From JBOHNM01 sp050730675 (GTDB lineage: Bacteria; Planctomycetota; Phycisphaerae; Phycisphaerales; UBA1924), in contig JBOHNM010000183.1 of the NCBI GenBank assembly GCA_050730675.1, forward strand, positions 1 through 7,269: 7,269 nucleotides of DNA, written 5' to 3'. Within the stretch, counting starts at the first letter, position 1. Each line of letters begins with the position of its first letter. The position numbers and the translations under genes were made by a program. Positions 6,107 to 7,269 of the stretch are shown here, one piece after another. Below the pieces are notes generated by a model that was not told where the DNA came from, did not search any database, and worked only from the letters and a program-made list of their open reading frames with translations.

Positions 6107-7269
6107 ATGGCCAGCGAAAAGACAAGCGGACGACGCGGGCTCTACTGGCTGCTTGTGATCGTGTTCGCCGCGGGCACGTTTGCGGCATTGGCGATGGCGC
6201 TCAGCATCGCCAAGCGCAAGGTCGAGGCACGCGAGGTCGTGCTGCGCATTGTGGATATCAAGGAAACCACGGTTGATCCCGCCGAGTGGGGCAAAAATTT
6301 CCCGCGTCAGTACGACAGCTACATCCGCACGGTGGACAACGAGCGGACGCGGTACGGCGGGAGCGACGCGGCGCCCGCGCCAGGTGGCGGTACCCACGCC
6401 GACTCGAAGCTCGAGAGTGATCCGCGCCTCAAGACCATTTTTAACGGTTATGCCTTCGCGATCGACTACCGCGAGCGGCGTGGTCACGCGTTCATGCTCG
6501 ATGACCAGCGTGACACCGAGCGTGTCAAGCAGCGCCCGCAGCCGGGAGCGTGCTTGATGTGCCACGCGTCGAACCTGCCGGCGATGCGGAAGGTTGGAGT
6601 TGAGAAAGGCGCGCCGGGCACGGTCGAGGCGCCGCTGCTCTCGTCCGAAGGCCAGGCGCAGCTCCTCAAGGGCTTCGAGGCCGTGTGCGCGATGAAGTAC
6701 TCCGACGCCACGGCGCTCGTTAATCACCCCGTCACGTGCCTGGATTGCCACGACCCCGATTCGATGGCGCTGCGCGTCACGCGCCCGGCCTTCACCGCGG
6801 GCATTCGAGCACTCGCCGAGAGCACGGCGCCGACGCCGCACCTGCCGAGCATCGAGCAGTGGCGCAAGGGCGACCGCAAGCGTGCGTACGACCCGAATGT
6901 CGACGCCAGCCGCCAGGAGATGCGGTCGATGGCCTGCGGCCAGTGCCACGTCGAGTACTACTTCAAGGGTGAGGGAAAGGTCCTCACATTCCCGTGGCAC
7001 AACGGCCTGCAGGTCGAGCAGATCGAGAAGTACTACAACGATGTGAAGTGGAACGACTACACGCACGCCGACTCGGGCGCACCGATCCTCAAGGCCCAGC
7101 ACCCCGAGTTCGAGACCTGGGGCCAGGGCATCCATGCCCGCAGCGGCGTCGCCTGCGCCGATTGCCACATGCCCTACAAGCGCGAGGGGGCGATCAAGAT
7201 CAGCGACCACCAGGTTCGCAGCCCGATGCTCAACGTCGCCCGCGCCTGCCAGACGTGCCACAACTACAC
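6107..7269 (+). CDS. nrfA: Ammonia-forming cytochrome c nitrite reductase, catalytic subunit (3' end cut)
   Basis: The first 387 residues are present, and the family usually runs to about 480-520. The enzyme reduces nitrite to ammonium with six electrons on the outer face of the membrane. A hydrophobic segment (11-34) with no clear cleavage site may be a membrane anchor. All five heme motifs are here: CLMCH (149-153), CLDCH (211-215), CGQCH (277-281), CADCH (350-354) and CQTCH (381-385). The first, the catalytic heme, normally has Lys (CxxCK) but here has His153. Other active-site residues look intact: Arg125 in RRGHAF, Tyr284 in CHVEYYF, and His332 in LKAQHPE, with Glu283, Lys329 and Gln331 as the likely calcium ligands. 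An Ala/Pro/Gly-rich insert lies near 88-99. GGGG at 6097-6100, 6 bases before the ATG, is a plausible Shine-Dalgarno. Partner is NrfH, 35 bases upstream. Confidence 0.97.
   Translation, partial: MASEKTSGRRGLYWLLVIVFAAGTFAALAMALSIAKRKVEAREVVLRIVDIKETTVDPAEWGKNFPRQYDSYIRTVDNERTRYGGSDAAPAPGGGTHADSKLESDPRLKTIFNGYAFAIDYRERRGHAFMLDDQRDTERVKQRPQPGACLMCHASNLPAMRKVGVEKGAPGTVEAPLLSSEGQAQLLKGFEAVCAMKYSDATALVNHPVTCLDCHDPDSMALRVTRPAFTAGIRALAESTAPTPHLPSIEQWRKGDRKRAYDPNVDASRQEMRSMACGQCHVEYYFKGEGKVLTFPWHNGLQVEQIEKYYNDVKWNDYTHADSGAPILKAQHPEFETWGQGIHARSGVACADCHMPYKREGAIKISDHQVRSPMLNVARACQTCHNY

Noticed and set aside
6083..7261. A 392-codon open frame on the minus strand across nrfA.
   Set aside because: It is the antisense shadow of nrfA, whose five heme motifs fix the true frame. 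No domain is visible in the shadow product.

Overview
The window is GC-rich and gene-dense, with ordinary bacterial chromosomal genes. It holds nine protein genes, two of them cut by the window edges. I suspect a planctomycete, perhaps Phycisphaerae. The hints are a CsrA with an extra loop, a large unrecognised lipoprotein, an nrfHA-type nitrite reductase and weak Shine-Dalgarno sites on several genes. This assignment is inference and no single feature proves it.

Left block (1-4025, all minus strand, read right to left). A 499-residue lipoprotein comes first, then a multi-pass M48 zinc metalloprotease, then dapF (diaminopimelate epimerase, lysine and peptidoglycan precursor). Last is the first 21 codons of a GNAT-type acetyltransferase whose ATG overlaps the dapF stop. 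Gaps are 43, 21 and -4 bases, so one transcript is likely. The C-terminal third of the lipoprotein carries a pattern resembling a JAMM/MPN+ metalloprotease site, which I have not seen described for such a protein.

Middle block (4026-4896, plus strand). A stand-alone NifU C-terminal-type Fe-S protein is divergent from the lipoprotein. It is followed by csrA, which has its own good promoter, a structured leader, and a Shine-Dalgarno sequence sitting in the loop of a small hairpin. That arrangement suggests CsrA autoregulation. A perfect 14-bp stem with T-runs on both strands separates csrA from the convergent ndk gene.

Right block (4897-7269). ndk (nucleoside diphosphate kinase) is on the minus strand, divergent from nrfH and nrfA on the plus strand. 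NrfH is the tetraheme membrane quinol dehydrogenase and NrfA the pentaheme nitrite reductase. Together they would oxidise menaquinol and reduce nitrite to ammonium in the periplasm. All five NrfA heme motifs are in the window. The first, the catalytic heme, is CxxCH instead of the textbook CxxCK, while the catalytic Arg, Tyr and His and the calcium ligands look intact. There are no RNA genes, mobile elements, CRISPR arrays or long repeats that I can support, and no gene-free stretch over 300 bases.
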